From Clostridiales bacterium (lineage in GTDB: Bacteria; Bacillota; Clostridia; UBA1381), in contig JAQXZB010000029.1 in the NCBI GenBank assembly GCA_029226975.1, positions 1 through 33,530 on the forward strand: a stretch of 33,530 nt of DNA, given 5' to 3'. Under the pieces are notes generated by a model. That model was not told the DNA's origin. It searched no databases and saw only the letters and a list, made by a program, of their open reading frames with translations. The position numbers and the translations under genes are program-made. Positions 1 to 6,382 of the stretch are shown one piece after another (the stretch's first letter is position 1; each line of letters begins with the position of its first letter).

Positions 1-289
1 GTTGCTCCTCAGCATTGCCGTACCCTGTCAAGCGGTAAAAGCCAATAGTTATTATTGACAGATTATATTAAGCTTATACCTGTAATTTTCGCCTTGTCGA
101 GTTTTGTCAGATATTGCTTACACAACTTTTTCCGCAGACCCCATATTTTTGATTGTTGTCGGCAGTTTGAAGTGTTGGGGACTTTGCCCCCGTCTGCTTT
201 CCGTTTCTTCGTAAATGTCCGCACCCTAACCCGGAATAATTTCTGACCGTTTTACCCATTCAAAAACCGCGCTAATTCTATCAATTTTG
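1..289. other. Stretch without a supportable gene
   Basis: I see no reading frame with a credible start, ribosome binding site and family resemblance. On the minus strand an open but start-less, very basic stretch ends at a stop at 63-65. Another open stretch runs off the left edge (ending LTGYGNAEEQ). Either could be the tail or head of decayed mobile-element genes, but nothing is recognisable. Confidence 0.3.
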
Positions 290-805
290 CTAACAATTAT
301 TGATCATTATTATATGTTTTTTCTTTCTTTGTGCGTATTCATATGCTATTCTTGTTCCGCTTTTTGGCTGATAGTCCGTCAAATCTCGACGGCTATTCTT
401 TCTTCTTGGCGGTGCGTAGCCGTCTTTATAATATACAATACAGATGTCGGAACAATCAATCATAATTTGGTTGCGTTCTACGTAAGCTGCGCGCCCCGAA
501 CCTGAAATCTGATCCGGATAGTATGTGTCATCATAACTTTGTAAAAGGTATGCTTTGTAGTCGTCATTGATGTGTTGAAATTCCGCACGAACATAAACAC
601 GCTGTATATGCGGGTATTTATCCTTTAGTTCCGTAACGACGGCAAGGCACAATTTGTCAAAGTCACTCTTGCTCCCGAAAAGAAATGTATCTATATATTT
701 ATATGTAATCAAATTTTCGATGACTTCATATAGCTTTTCTCGCAATTCGTCCGCCGTTGCTATTTTCCGATGCCCTAAAAAACAGCAGGTCTTTTTTTCT
801 TCCAT
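290..805 (-). CDS. SLOG (YpsA/DUF1273-like) family protein
   Basis: A 171-aa protein starting CCFLGHRK, followed by an FGSKSDFD segment and a late SDICIVYY strand. This is the pattern of the SLOG/DUF1273 (YpsA-like) Rossmann fold, which is thought to bind nucleotides or nucleotide-derived ligands. The exact reaction is unknown for this family. The ATG is preceded at a normal distance by AGAGGT. No membrane segment or signal peptide is visible, so it is probably cytoplasmic. Such genes are frequent on integrative elements and plasmids of gut Firmicutes. Here it stands alone, with no convincing gene between it and the left edge of the window. An unusual leader (805-1072) with a small ORF and a terminator precedes it, suggesting attenuation control. 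Family assignment is fairly secure; function is not. Confidence 0.75.
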   Translation of the reverse strand: MEEKKTCCFLGHRKIATADELREKLYEVIENLITYKYIDTFLFGSKSDFDKLCLAVVTELKDKYPHIQRVYVRAEFQHINDDYKAYLLQSYDDTYYPDQISGSGRAAYVERNQIMIDCSDICIVYYKDGYAPPRRKNSRRDLTDYQPKSGTRIAYEYAQRKKKHIIMINNC

Positions 806-820
806 ATCATACCTCTGTAA

Positions 821-860
821 TAAAAAGTGCGCAGCTTCACTTGAAAGGAGAGCTACGCAC
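821..860 (-). terminator. Intrinsic terminator/attenuator in the SLOG leader
   Basis: Read on the minus strand, a 10-bp stem (arms 851-860 and 827-836, with one G-U pair) closes a 14-nt loop and is followed directly by five T residues. It ends only about 15 nt before the SLOG start codon and lies after the predicted promoter, so it would stop the SLOG transcript unless disrupted. Flanking bases around 868-888 can pair with parts of the loop and 3' arm, giving a possible antiterminator. Confidence 0.55.
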
Positions 861-884
861 CAAAAAAGCGAAGTGACTCAAGTT

Positions 885-986
885 TCAAATGTTGCTACAC
901 ACTTTTACCAATAATACAGACAAGTTGCCTAAGAGGTACGACGAAACAAGAGTGTACGCCTTTTTACAAAGGTAGCGTACCCCCAT
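885..986 (-). CDS. Putative 33-aa leader peptide upstream of the SLOG gene
   Basis: An ATG-initiated 33-codon ORF (starts MGVRYLCKK, ends VCSNI) lies in the untranslated leader between a predicted minus-strand promoter (1044-1072) and the SLOG start. Its start codon is inside one arm of a long imperfect stem (977-990 with 927-939). Its early codons form a second stem (954-963 with 968-980), and the two stems share bases so they exclude each other. It has no strong ribosome binding site. The arrangement of small ORF, switching stems and terminator is typical of translation-coupled attenuators. Whether it is translated is inference. Confidence 0.4.
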   Translation of the reverse strand: MGVRYLCKKAYTLVSSYLLGNLSVLLVKVCSNI

Positions 987-1043
987 AGGCACAAAAATAT
1001 TTACTTGTCCATATTAAAAATAATAAAAGTTTGTAGCATATAT

Positions 1044-1072
1044 ATTATAACACATTCATATTAAAATTACAA
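1044..1072 (-). promoter_or_regulatory. Predicted sigma-A promoter for the SLOG leader
   Basis: On the minus strand a TTGTAA -35 element (1067-1072) and a perfect TATAAT -10 (1044-1049) are separated by 17 nt. Transcription would start near 1037 and run through the 33-codon ORF and the attenuator-like terminator into the SLOG gene, giving a leader of about 230 nt. Confidence 0.55.
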
Positions 1073-1217
1073 TATAAAAAACAAAAAAGTTACACCATTA
1101 TTATGATGTAAACTTTTACTCTGCTTTTTTCTGTATAAAATCCAATAAGTAAAACTGGGGGTTGTTTGTGTATTTTGCTGTTTTTGTTTTAAAGGAAGAT
1201 TTAATGTATCTGAACTC

Positions 1218-1246
1218 TTGACATAGTGCCGCTAATAGTGTATAAT
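1218..1246 (+). promoter_or_regulatory. Consensus sigma-A promoter for the riboswitch-SLH transcript
   Basis: Perfect TTGACA (1218-1223) and TATAAT (1241-1246) boxes with an optimal 17-nt spacer. Transcription should begin near 1253, giving a leader of about 230 nt before the SLH gene. Such a strong core promoter fits control being exerted downstream, at the riboswitch. Confidence 0.85.
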
Positions 1247-1274
1247 AGATAATACACAGAAGGATTTCACAGTT

Positions 1275-1337
1275 ATGGAAAAGAACAATAACTTTTGTAA
1301 AAACCCATTAACGGGTTTATGGAAAGTGTTATCCTAA
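1275..1337 (+). CDS. Putative 20-aa upstream ORF in the riboswitch leader
   Basis: ATG at 1275, preceded by AGAAGGA (1258-1264) at 10-nt spacing, opens a 20-codon frame (MEKNNNFC... WKVLS) that ends at 1337, just before the riboswitch aptamer. A 6-bp hairpin (AGTTAT with ATAACT) would cover the start codon, and an AACCC/GGGTT hairpin lies within the frame. I recognise no family. It could be a regulatory upstream ORF or chance; the ribosome binding site is the main support. Confidence 0.3.
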   Translation: MEKNNNFCKNPLTGLWKVLS

Positions 1338-1345
1338 ATGAAACA

Positions 1346-1420
1346 AGTGAAAAGCAAACCTATTGTGAAATAGGGACGCAAAGCCAAGGGACTTGAATTG
1401 TTTGAGTTAGCCGGTTGCCG
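1346..1420 (+). ncRNA. c-di-GMP-I (GEMM-I) riboswitch aptamer
   Basis: The segment contains the GEMM-I core: GCAAACC, a CCTATT/AATAGG helix (1359-1364 with 1369-1374) capped by a GTGA tetraloop of the GNRA class, then GACGCAAAGCC, a second helix region, and TAGCCGGTTGCC as the 3' closing segment. These are the conserved features that bind cyclic di-GMP and dock the tetraloop into its receptor. It lies between a consensus promoter and an SLH-anchored surface protein, a class of target well known for this riboswitch in Clostridia. Identity is confident; whether ligand switches the gene on or off is not determined. Confidence 0.92.
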
Positions 1421-1421
1421 C

Positions 1422-1447
1422 ACCACAAAAAGTGTCTTTTTTGTGGT
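1422..1447 (+). terminator. Riboswitch expression-platform hairpin
   Basis: A perfect 10-bp inverted repeat (1422-1431 with 1438-1447, loop GTGTCT) begins one base after the aptamer and is followed by a T-rich but interrupted tract. It is the likely expression platform. The stem is A/T-rich at the loop end, so termination may be weak. The ribosome binding site at 1472-1478 lies outside it, favouring transcriptional over translational control. Confidence 0.6.
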
Positions 1448-1485
1448 ATATTTATTTTCTCGAAAAATATAAAGGAGGCTCTAAA

Positions 1486-3981
1486 ATGAACGGACTAAAA
1501 AAAATCATTTCAAAAATTATGGCTGTTTGCTTGTGTGCATCATGTGTTAGTGTTCTGCCGGCGGCTGCGGATAACGAGAATTACTCACTGCAGAACAGCG
1601 GTTTTGAGCAGCCGGATATTGGTAACGTTGCATATCAGCAGCCGTTAGATTCGTCGGTGCCTGACTGGAGCACAACGGCATACGGAAAGAAAATCGAAAT
1701 ATTAAAGAAAAATAACGGTGTATATATTAAAAATTATACCTTAACTCCGCGGGCGGGCTTGCAGGCGGCTGAATTGAATGCGGATGAGCAGAGCTCATTG
1801 TATCAGAGCATAAAAACAACGCCGGGCAGCTTTGTAAAGTGGGGCATATCGCACCATGGAAGAAACGGCTATGACACAATGCTTTTGGTAATAGGACCGA
1901 AGCAGTCGGTAGATCCGGCAAAGAAAGCAAAGGCCGACTATGACCAGTTTATGAAGATGGGTCAGTATATAAAGGGAAACAGTTCTCTTGCGGCTCTTAT
2001 TCCCGACGGGGCCGGCGCGAGCCAGGAGTTTGTGCTGTATTCACCGAAGTTTGCTCAAAACGGCGGTTTTGTAACGGGCGAGAATGCAAACTTTACAACC
2101 TACAGAACCGTAAGCAATACGGAAAAGTGGCATATTTGGTTTATAAGGTCAAATAATGATAAGTGGTATGATTACGGCAGCAATGTAGCGGCTGATACTT
2201 CTGCTCTGGGATATAATAACATCTATGAAGTTCCGGAGGGTCAGACGGATACAACCTTTGCGTTTACCGCATATGAAAGTGCGGTAAAGACAGACGGTAC
2301 TATGGATTTGACATACGGCAACATTATAGACGATATAAGCTTCGGACTTTTGTATAATGTATCGGTGCATACATTGACCGGCGGAAGCGCAAGCGTTACG
2401 GCTGACAATGCCGCTGATTTATCGGTTTCATATAAGGGCAATGATTTTGCAGAGGATAAGTATAAGTCGGACAGCGTTGTTACGCTGACGGTAACTCCCG
2501 ATGATGCCGCAGATTACATATTTGCGGGTGCAACCATAAACGGTACATTGTTCGGCTATAATGATTTTGCCGCAAACAGCACAAATACGGTGTATACAAA
2601 GGATATTACGGTAGATGAAGCAAAATATGTAAAGCTTGCCTTTGCGAGAAAGGGACATATTTTGTATGACCCCAATGGCGGCAGCTACAAGGGAAAGACA
2701 GATGTCACCGATAAAGAATATTCTTATTACACGAACGGTGTTTCGGAAAGTGAAATTCCCTTAAATGATTCCGCAGCTTTTACGGAATGGACTTTGTATA
2801 CAAATGACGGTGAACATTCGGGCATAACCATACCGGCAAATCATACCGTTAAATACAGTGCGGAGGATACTGAAAGACCTGTTCTTGAGATTTCATGGAC
2901 AGATACTGAAGGTAACTCAAAGTCGGTTACTTTGCCGGCAACCAGAGAAGACGGAGTTTTGCTTGTTGCAAATTATGACTTTAAGCATGAGGCTATTGCG
3001 CTGACAGACGGCGGAACTGTTAATATAGCAAATACAACAAAGGAAAAAGCGGTAAGCGGTGACGGAAAGCATAGGACTACTGCCGGTGAAGAGGGTGATA
3101 TTATTACCGTATCGGCGGCTGTTGAAGACGGGTATCAGTTTGACGGCTGGTTTGAGGAACAAACGGGCGAAGCTGTAAGCAAGGCTCTGGAATATTCGTA
3201 TGTGGTTACGGGCAACTCTGTAATATATGCTAAATTCTCAACCAAGGTAGAGGAAGAGATCAAGGAGGATGTGAAGGACCCCATACCGCCTAAAGAAGAG
3301 GAAAAAGAGAATGTTCCTCCGTATACGATTCCGGAGTTCCATAATAACTATGCGTATATCTACGGTTATGATGACAGCACCATGGCTCCCGAAAACAACG
3401 TTATAAGAGGAGAGGTTGCTGCAATGCTGCACCGTTTGGTGAAGCAGAATAATAGGCTGGGCGGATTTGTGTACAATAAATCCAATCCTGCGGCATTTGA
3501 GGATATAGACGGACAATGGTACAGAAGTGCTATTGAGTATTTGACCTATAAAAATGCTTTTGACAAATCGGAAAGATACTGTTTTGCCGACAGAGATATA
3601 ACCCGCGGCGATACCTTTAGGTTTGTTTGCTTGGGCTTGGGCTTTACATCTGACTATACATTGACAAATGAGCAGTACGGAGCGATCTTAAAAGATGCCA
3701 ATGTTATAGAGGGATATGATGACGGCTCGCTTGGACTTGATGATAATCTCACAAGAGGTCAGTTCTGTAAGATGTATAACAGAATTATAGGAAGAAGCAA
3801 CGCTTTGCTTATAACAGCTTCGGGAGAAGAAGTTACGGCGCAGACATACGGCTTTGATGACCTGCACGAGGAGTGGTATTATGCAGATGTTTTAAGGGCT
3901 ACAAGCGCTTATGACGATAACGGATATGTTGATATTGAAAAACGTGCAGTAAGGAATAATCTTGACGATTATGAGGATTAA
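1486..3981 (+). CDS. SLH-anchored surface protein with InlB-like repeats, c-di-GMP controlled
   Basis: An 831-aa exported protein. The ATG at 1486 is chosen because AAGGAGG lies 7 nt upstream and a typical signal peptide follows (about 1-29, ending LPAAA). An earlier in-frame start at 1432 would lie inside the riboswitch hairpin. Residues about 30-300 form an N-terminal region (starting NSGFEQPD) that resembles carbohydrate-binding-like modules of secreted clostridial proteins. An InlB/Listeria-Bacteroides-type segment begins near 387 (YDPNGGSYKG). A divergent bacterial repeat occupies about 505-585 (DGWFEEQTGE). An E/K/P-rich linker follows (585-612), then about three SLH modules to the C-terminus (IYGYDDSTMAP, EGYDDGSLGL). 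SLH modules attach proteins to the wall polymer, so this is probably an adhesin or matrix-type protein. The c-di-GMP riboswitch links it to the sessile/motile switch. Confidence 0.88.
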   Translation: MNGLKKIISKIMAVCLCASCVSVLPAAADNENYSLQNSGFEQPDIGNVAYQQPLDSSVPDWSTTAYGKKIEILKKNNGVYIKNYTLTPRAGLQAAELNADEQSSLYQSIKTTPGSFVKWGISHHGRNGYDTMLLVIGPKQSVDPAKKAKADYDQFMKMGQYIKGNSSLAALIPDGAGASQEFVLYSPKFAQNGGFVTGENANFTTYRTVSNTEKWHIWFIRSNNDKWYDYGSNVAADTSALGYNNIYEVPEGQTDTTFAFTAYESAVKTDGTMDLTYGNIIDDISFGLLYNVSVHTLTGGSASVTADNAADLSVSYKGNDFAEDKYKSDSVVTLTVTPDDAADYIFAGATINGTLFGYNDFAANSTNTVYTKDITVDEAKYVKLAFARKGHILYDPNGGSYKGKTDVTDKEYSYYTNGVSESEIPLNDSAAFTEWTLYTNDGEHSGITIPANHTVKYSAEDTERPVLEISWTDTEGNSKSVTLPATREDGVLLVANYDFKHEAIALTDGGTVNIANTTKEKAVSGDGKHRTTAGEEGDIITVSAAVEDGYQFDGWFEEQTGEAVSKALEYSYVVTGNSVIYAKFSTKVEEEIKEDVKDPIPPKEEEKENVPPYTIPEFHNNYAYIYGYDDSTMAPENNVIRGEVAAMLHRLVKQNNRLGGFVYNKSNPAAFEDIDGQWYRSAIEYLTYKNAFDKSERYCFADRDITRGDTFRFVCLGLGFTSDYTLTNEQYGAILKDANVIEGYDDGSLGLDDNLTRGQFCKMYNRIIGRSNALLITASGEEVTAQTYGFDDLHEEWYYADVLRATSAYDDNGYVDIEKRAVRNNLDDYED

Positions 3982-4084
3982 TGTGAAAAATACACTGCGC
4001 ATCTCATCTCGAAAGTCTACCTTGAAGTATACACATACGTCGGCGGTAGCCTTTCGAGCGACCTGCTTGTGTCTTTTCCACATT
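3980..4084 (+). repeat. Long imperfect palindrome in the 3' region of the SLH gene
   Basis: Two nested helices fold this stretch on itself. The outer arm 3980-3995 pairs with 4069-4084 at 14 of 16 positions. The inner arm 4008-4021 pairs with 4045-4058 at 13 of 14. A 23-nt terminal loop is left. It starts in the stop codon of the SLH gene. No run of T follows, so it is not a standard terminator. It could be an mRNA-stabilising structure, a small RNA, or a dispersed palindromic element. Confidence 0.6.
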
Positions 4085-4089
4085 GTGAT

Positions 4090-4116
4090 TAATGCCGCCG
4101 CATTGCGGCGGCATTA
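4090..4116. repeat. Perfect 12-bp GC-rich inverted repeat
   Basis: Arms 4090-4101 and 4105-4116 are perfectly complementary around a 3-nt loop (TAATGCCGCCGC...). The hairpin is strong enough to halt polymerase but lacks a T tract, so it is more likely an mRNA 3'-end stabiliser or a transcriptional barrier between the SLH gene and the polysaccharide operon. Confidence 0.6.
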
Positions 4117-4128
4117 AGGGTATATGAG

Positions 4129-4165
4129 AAATTCAAGGATTTGTATATGACAGATCCTTGAATTT
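4129..4165. promoter_or_regulatory. Perfect 12-bp inverted repeat overlapping the predicted EPS promoter
   Basis: Arms 4129-4140 (AAATTCAAGGAT) and 4154-4165 are perfectly complementary with a 13-nt spacer. The right arm contains the TTGAAT that serves as the -35 of the predicted promoter at 4158-4187. It could be an operator for a dimeric regulator or an RNA hairpin; the overlap with the -35 favours the operator reading. Confidence 0.4.
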
Positions 4166-4187
4166 GCTGTTTAAAAGGGAATATAAT
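4158..4187 (+). promoter_or_regulatory. Predicted promoter of the polysaccharide operon
   Basis: TTGAAT (4158-4163) and a perfect TATAAT (4182-4187) with an 18-nt spacer. The start would be near 4194, giving a leader of about 135 nt before the first glycosyltransferase. The leader holds a 6-bp hairpin (4221-4226 with 4249-4254) but no recognised riboswitch or clear terminator. Confidence 0.5.
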
Positions 4188-4329
4188 TTTAACAAACGCC
4201 AAAGCTTTCAGAAAAACATTGCTTGCCGCAAAAAAATTAACAATATTCGCAAGCTGTTTTGTTGTAATAGTTTTAAACAGAGCGGATGATTTGACTTGTC
4301 GATTGGTTTGAAAGGTGGATTTAAAAACG

Positions 4330-5154
4330 ATGAAAAAGATTTCGATTATAATTGCCGCCTATAATGCGGAAGCATATATTGAACGGTGCATCAATTCGGT
4401 ATTATTGCAAAAAGGTGCCGAGCTTGAAATTATTGCCGTAAATGACGGTTCAACAGATAATACATATGATATACTCCGCAAATTCGGCAGCAAAATAACA
4501 CTGATAAATAAGAAAAATGCCGGAGCGGCGGCGGCGAGAAATGACGCTTTGAGGGTTTGCACCGGTGATTATGTGATGTTTTTGGACAGTGACGATTATC
4601 TGCCGGACGATATAATTAAATACTATATGGATATATGCGAAGCTTATGATCCCGATATAATACGGGGCAATTACAGAGTCGTTTTTGATGACAGAACGGC
4701 TGTTCCCAAAAAACGCATAATGAATAACGAATTTATTGATAAAAAGCAGTTTAAACATGATGTGTATCCGCATTTGATAAAAGATATAATGTTAAATTCC
4801 TGTTGGGCAAATCTCATAAAACGTGAAATAATACAAGCCGAGTTCCGTTCGGATATGCAGACGGGTGAGGATATGGTTTTTATGATGAACATATACACCA
4901 ATGCGAAAAATGTATATTTTACTGACAGAATAGTGTATAATTATTATAAAAACGAGATGGGGCTTACCGGGAGAGGCTTGAAGGCATGGAATAAGTTTAT
5001 ATGCAACTGTAAAATAAGCCGGGAAATTTTACATAAACTGAAATTATGGGATATGTATAATATTGTATGGATGGTAAGAGCGTGTATAAGACCGCTTGCG
5101 ATTACATTCAGCAAGCTCCGGAGATTGTTCGGTGACGCCTATGAAAAAGATTAA
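4330..5154 (+). CDS. Family 2 glycosyltransferase
   Basis: A 274-aa GT-A fold enzyme predicted to transfer a sugar from a nucleotide-sugar donor to a growing repeat unit at the cytoplasmic membrane face. It begins with ISIIIAAYNAEAYIERC, has the NDGSTDNT donor-binding motif near residue 38, and the metal-binding LDSDD at about 85-89. A TGEDMVF segment further on fits the catalytic acidic region. The ATG at 4330 is preferred over the GTG at 4315, which lies inside the AAAGGTGG ribosome binding site. It is the first gene of the operon and overlaps the polymerase gene by 14 nt. The donor sugar cannot be predicted. Confidence 0.88.
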   Translation: MKKISIIIAAYNAEAYIERCINSVLLQKGAELEIIAVNDGSTDNTYDILRKFGSKITLINKKNAGAAAARNDALRVCTGDYVMFLDSDDYLPDDIIKYYMDICEAYDPDIIRGNYRVVFDDRTAVPKKRIMNNEFIDKKQFKHDVYPHLIKDIMLNSCWANLIKREIIQAEFRSDMQTGEDMVFMMNIYTNAKNVYFTDRIVYNYYKNEMGLTGRGLKAWNKFICNCKISREILHKLKLWDMYNIVWMVRACIRPLAITFSKLRRLFGDAYEKD

Positions 5155-6382
5155 AGGCTTTTTTTCACACATAAGCATTGATTGCCTGGCTGCGTGTCTG
5201 TACTTTTTATGTATGCCGTACACCATTGTAACAACATCCTTTGGCTCGCTTTTAAAGGTTATTACATTTCCGGTAACTGCCTTACTGCTGGTAAAATTGT
5301 TCTTGGGCAATACAAAGCCTTTAAGATTTAACAGCGTACATTTGGTATACAGCTTGTATATTATAATAAGCTTCTGCGGTCTGCTTATGCTGAGAACACC
5401 GGAATCGATTACATGTATTAAAGATATGATGCTTTCATATGTTGTTATAATGCTCGTTACAATGAGGACATACAATAAGTACGAAAAAGAGCTGATTGAC
5501 AGCACATGGATAGCGGTAGGAGTAATTTGTATATGGCTTTGTCTTACAAGCAACAATGTATTGAATGAATTTGAAAACAGGACAGTGATTTACATATTCG
5601 GCTTCACTGAGGATCCAAATCAATTCTGCGCATATTATATTATGCCCGTAATGGTTGCTATGAAGCGAATAGTTGAAAAGAGGAAAACGCTGCCGTTATA
5701 TATAATAATGCTCGTTTTAATATTGTATGCAATTCTAAAAACCGGTTCGCGGGGCGGACTGCTGGGTGTGCTTATAGGCATGTTTTGCTTTATAATATTC
5801 GGCACAAAAAGTATTAAAGCAAAATTAGGAATTACGGTTACCGCAATTATTGCGGGTATACTCGTGGCAGTGGTGATTTTCCCTATACTTCCGGAAGATA
5901 TACAGACACGCTTTACCGTTGAAGATGTAGCAAAGAGCGGCGGAAGCGGCAGAACGGAGATATGGGAATATTTAATTGAATATACGGGAGAAACTCCCGG
6001 CAGAATGATTCACGGCTCAGGGATGTTATCGACATATCCGATAATGGAGGCAAATAAGAATGCGGGAAATGCATTTGATCACGGAAGGGTTGCGCATAAC
6101 CAATTTGTGCAGGTATTTACCGACCAAGGCTTAATTGGGTTATTGGGCTTTGCGGCTTTAATAATGGTATGCATATTCAGGAATATAAAAAAAGAACCGT
6201 ATATTACGGCTTCGTTCGTATCGGTTATATCATTTGCAATGTCTTTGACAATGTATATATTTAAACCGTACTTGAATATAATCATGATGTGTGCGATGAA
6301 TTTTATCGATGAAGATGATGAGGTTTTAAATGAAGATAAAGTTTATGATGATAAGAAAGAGAACAAGAAAATTGCTGAATAA
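5141..6382 (+). CDS. O-antigen polymerase/ligase-like membrane protein (Wzy/WaaL family)
   Basis: A 413-aa polytopic membrane protein with about ten hydrophobic segments. It carries KTGSRGGLLG in the first half, then a large extracytoplasmic loop (about residues 255-335) with SGRTEIWEYL and AHNQFVQVFTDQGLIG. These are hallmarks of the Wzy_C/O-antigen ligase family, which joins lipid-linked repeat units or transfers the finished chain outside the membrane. The ATG at 5141 follows the previous gene's reading frame with a 14-nt overlap; an upstream TTG start at 5096 is less likely. The charged C-terminal tail (ENKKIAE) overlaps the next gene by about 50 nt. The surrounding glycosyltransferases and Wzz-like genes point to a polymerase in a Wzx/Wzy-type pathway. 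Confidence 0.85.
   Translation: MKKIKGFFSHISIDCLAACLYFLCMPYTIVTTSFGSLLKVITFPVTALLLVKLFLGNTKPLRFNSVHLVYSLYIIISFCGLLMLRTPESITCIKDMMLSYVVIMLVTMRTYNKYEKELIDSTWIAVGVICIWLCLTSNNVLNEFENRTVIYIFGFTEDPNQFCAYYIMPVMVAMKRIVEKRKTLPLYIIMLVLILYAILKTGSRGGLLGVLIGMFCFIIFGTKSIKAKLGITVTAIIAGILVAVVIFPILPEDIQTRFTVEDVAKSGGSGRTEIWEYLIEYTGETPGRMIHGSGMLSTYPIMEANKNAGNAFDHGRVAHNQFVQVFTDQGLIGLLGFAALIMVCIFRNIKKEPYITASFVSVISFAMSLTMYIFKPYLNIIMMCAMNFIDEDDEVLNEDKVYDDKKENKKIAE

Noticed and set aside
55-246. Plus-strand 63-codon ORF near the left edge
   Set aside because: No ribosome binding site, atypical amino-acid composition and no family resemblance; likely chance in non-coding DNA.
63-250. Basic open stretch on the minus strand ending at 63-65
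   Set aside because: No start codon with a ribosome binding site and an upstream in-frame stop; may be a decayed mobile-element gene but cannot be supported.
3892-4083. Minus-strand 63-codon ORF covering the palindrome after the SLH gene
   Set aside because: It overlaps the SLH coding end and the nested inverted repeat; the structure explains the openness better than a protein does, and no ribosome binding site is seen.
4090-4165. CRISPR-like or phage-type repeat array
   Set aside because: The repeats here are unrelated inverted repeats, not regularly spaced direct repeats.
5044-5556. Minus-strand 170-codon ORF over the glycosyltransferase/polymerase junction
   Set aside because: Antisense to two well-supported genes; no ribosome binding site.
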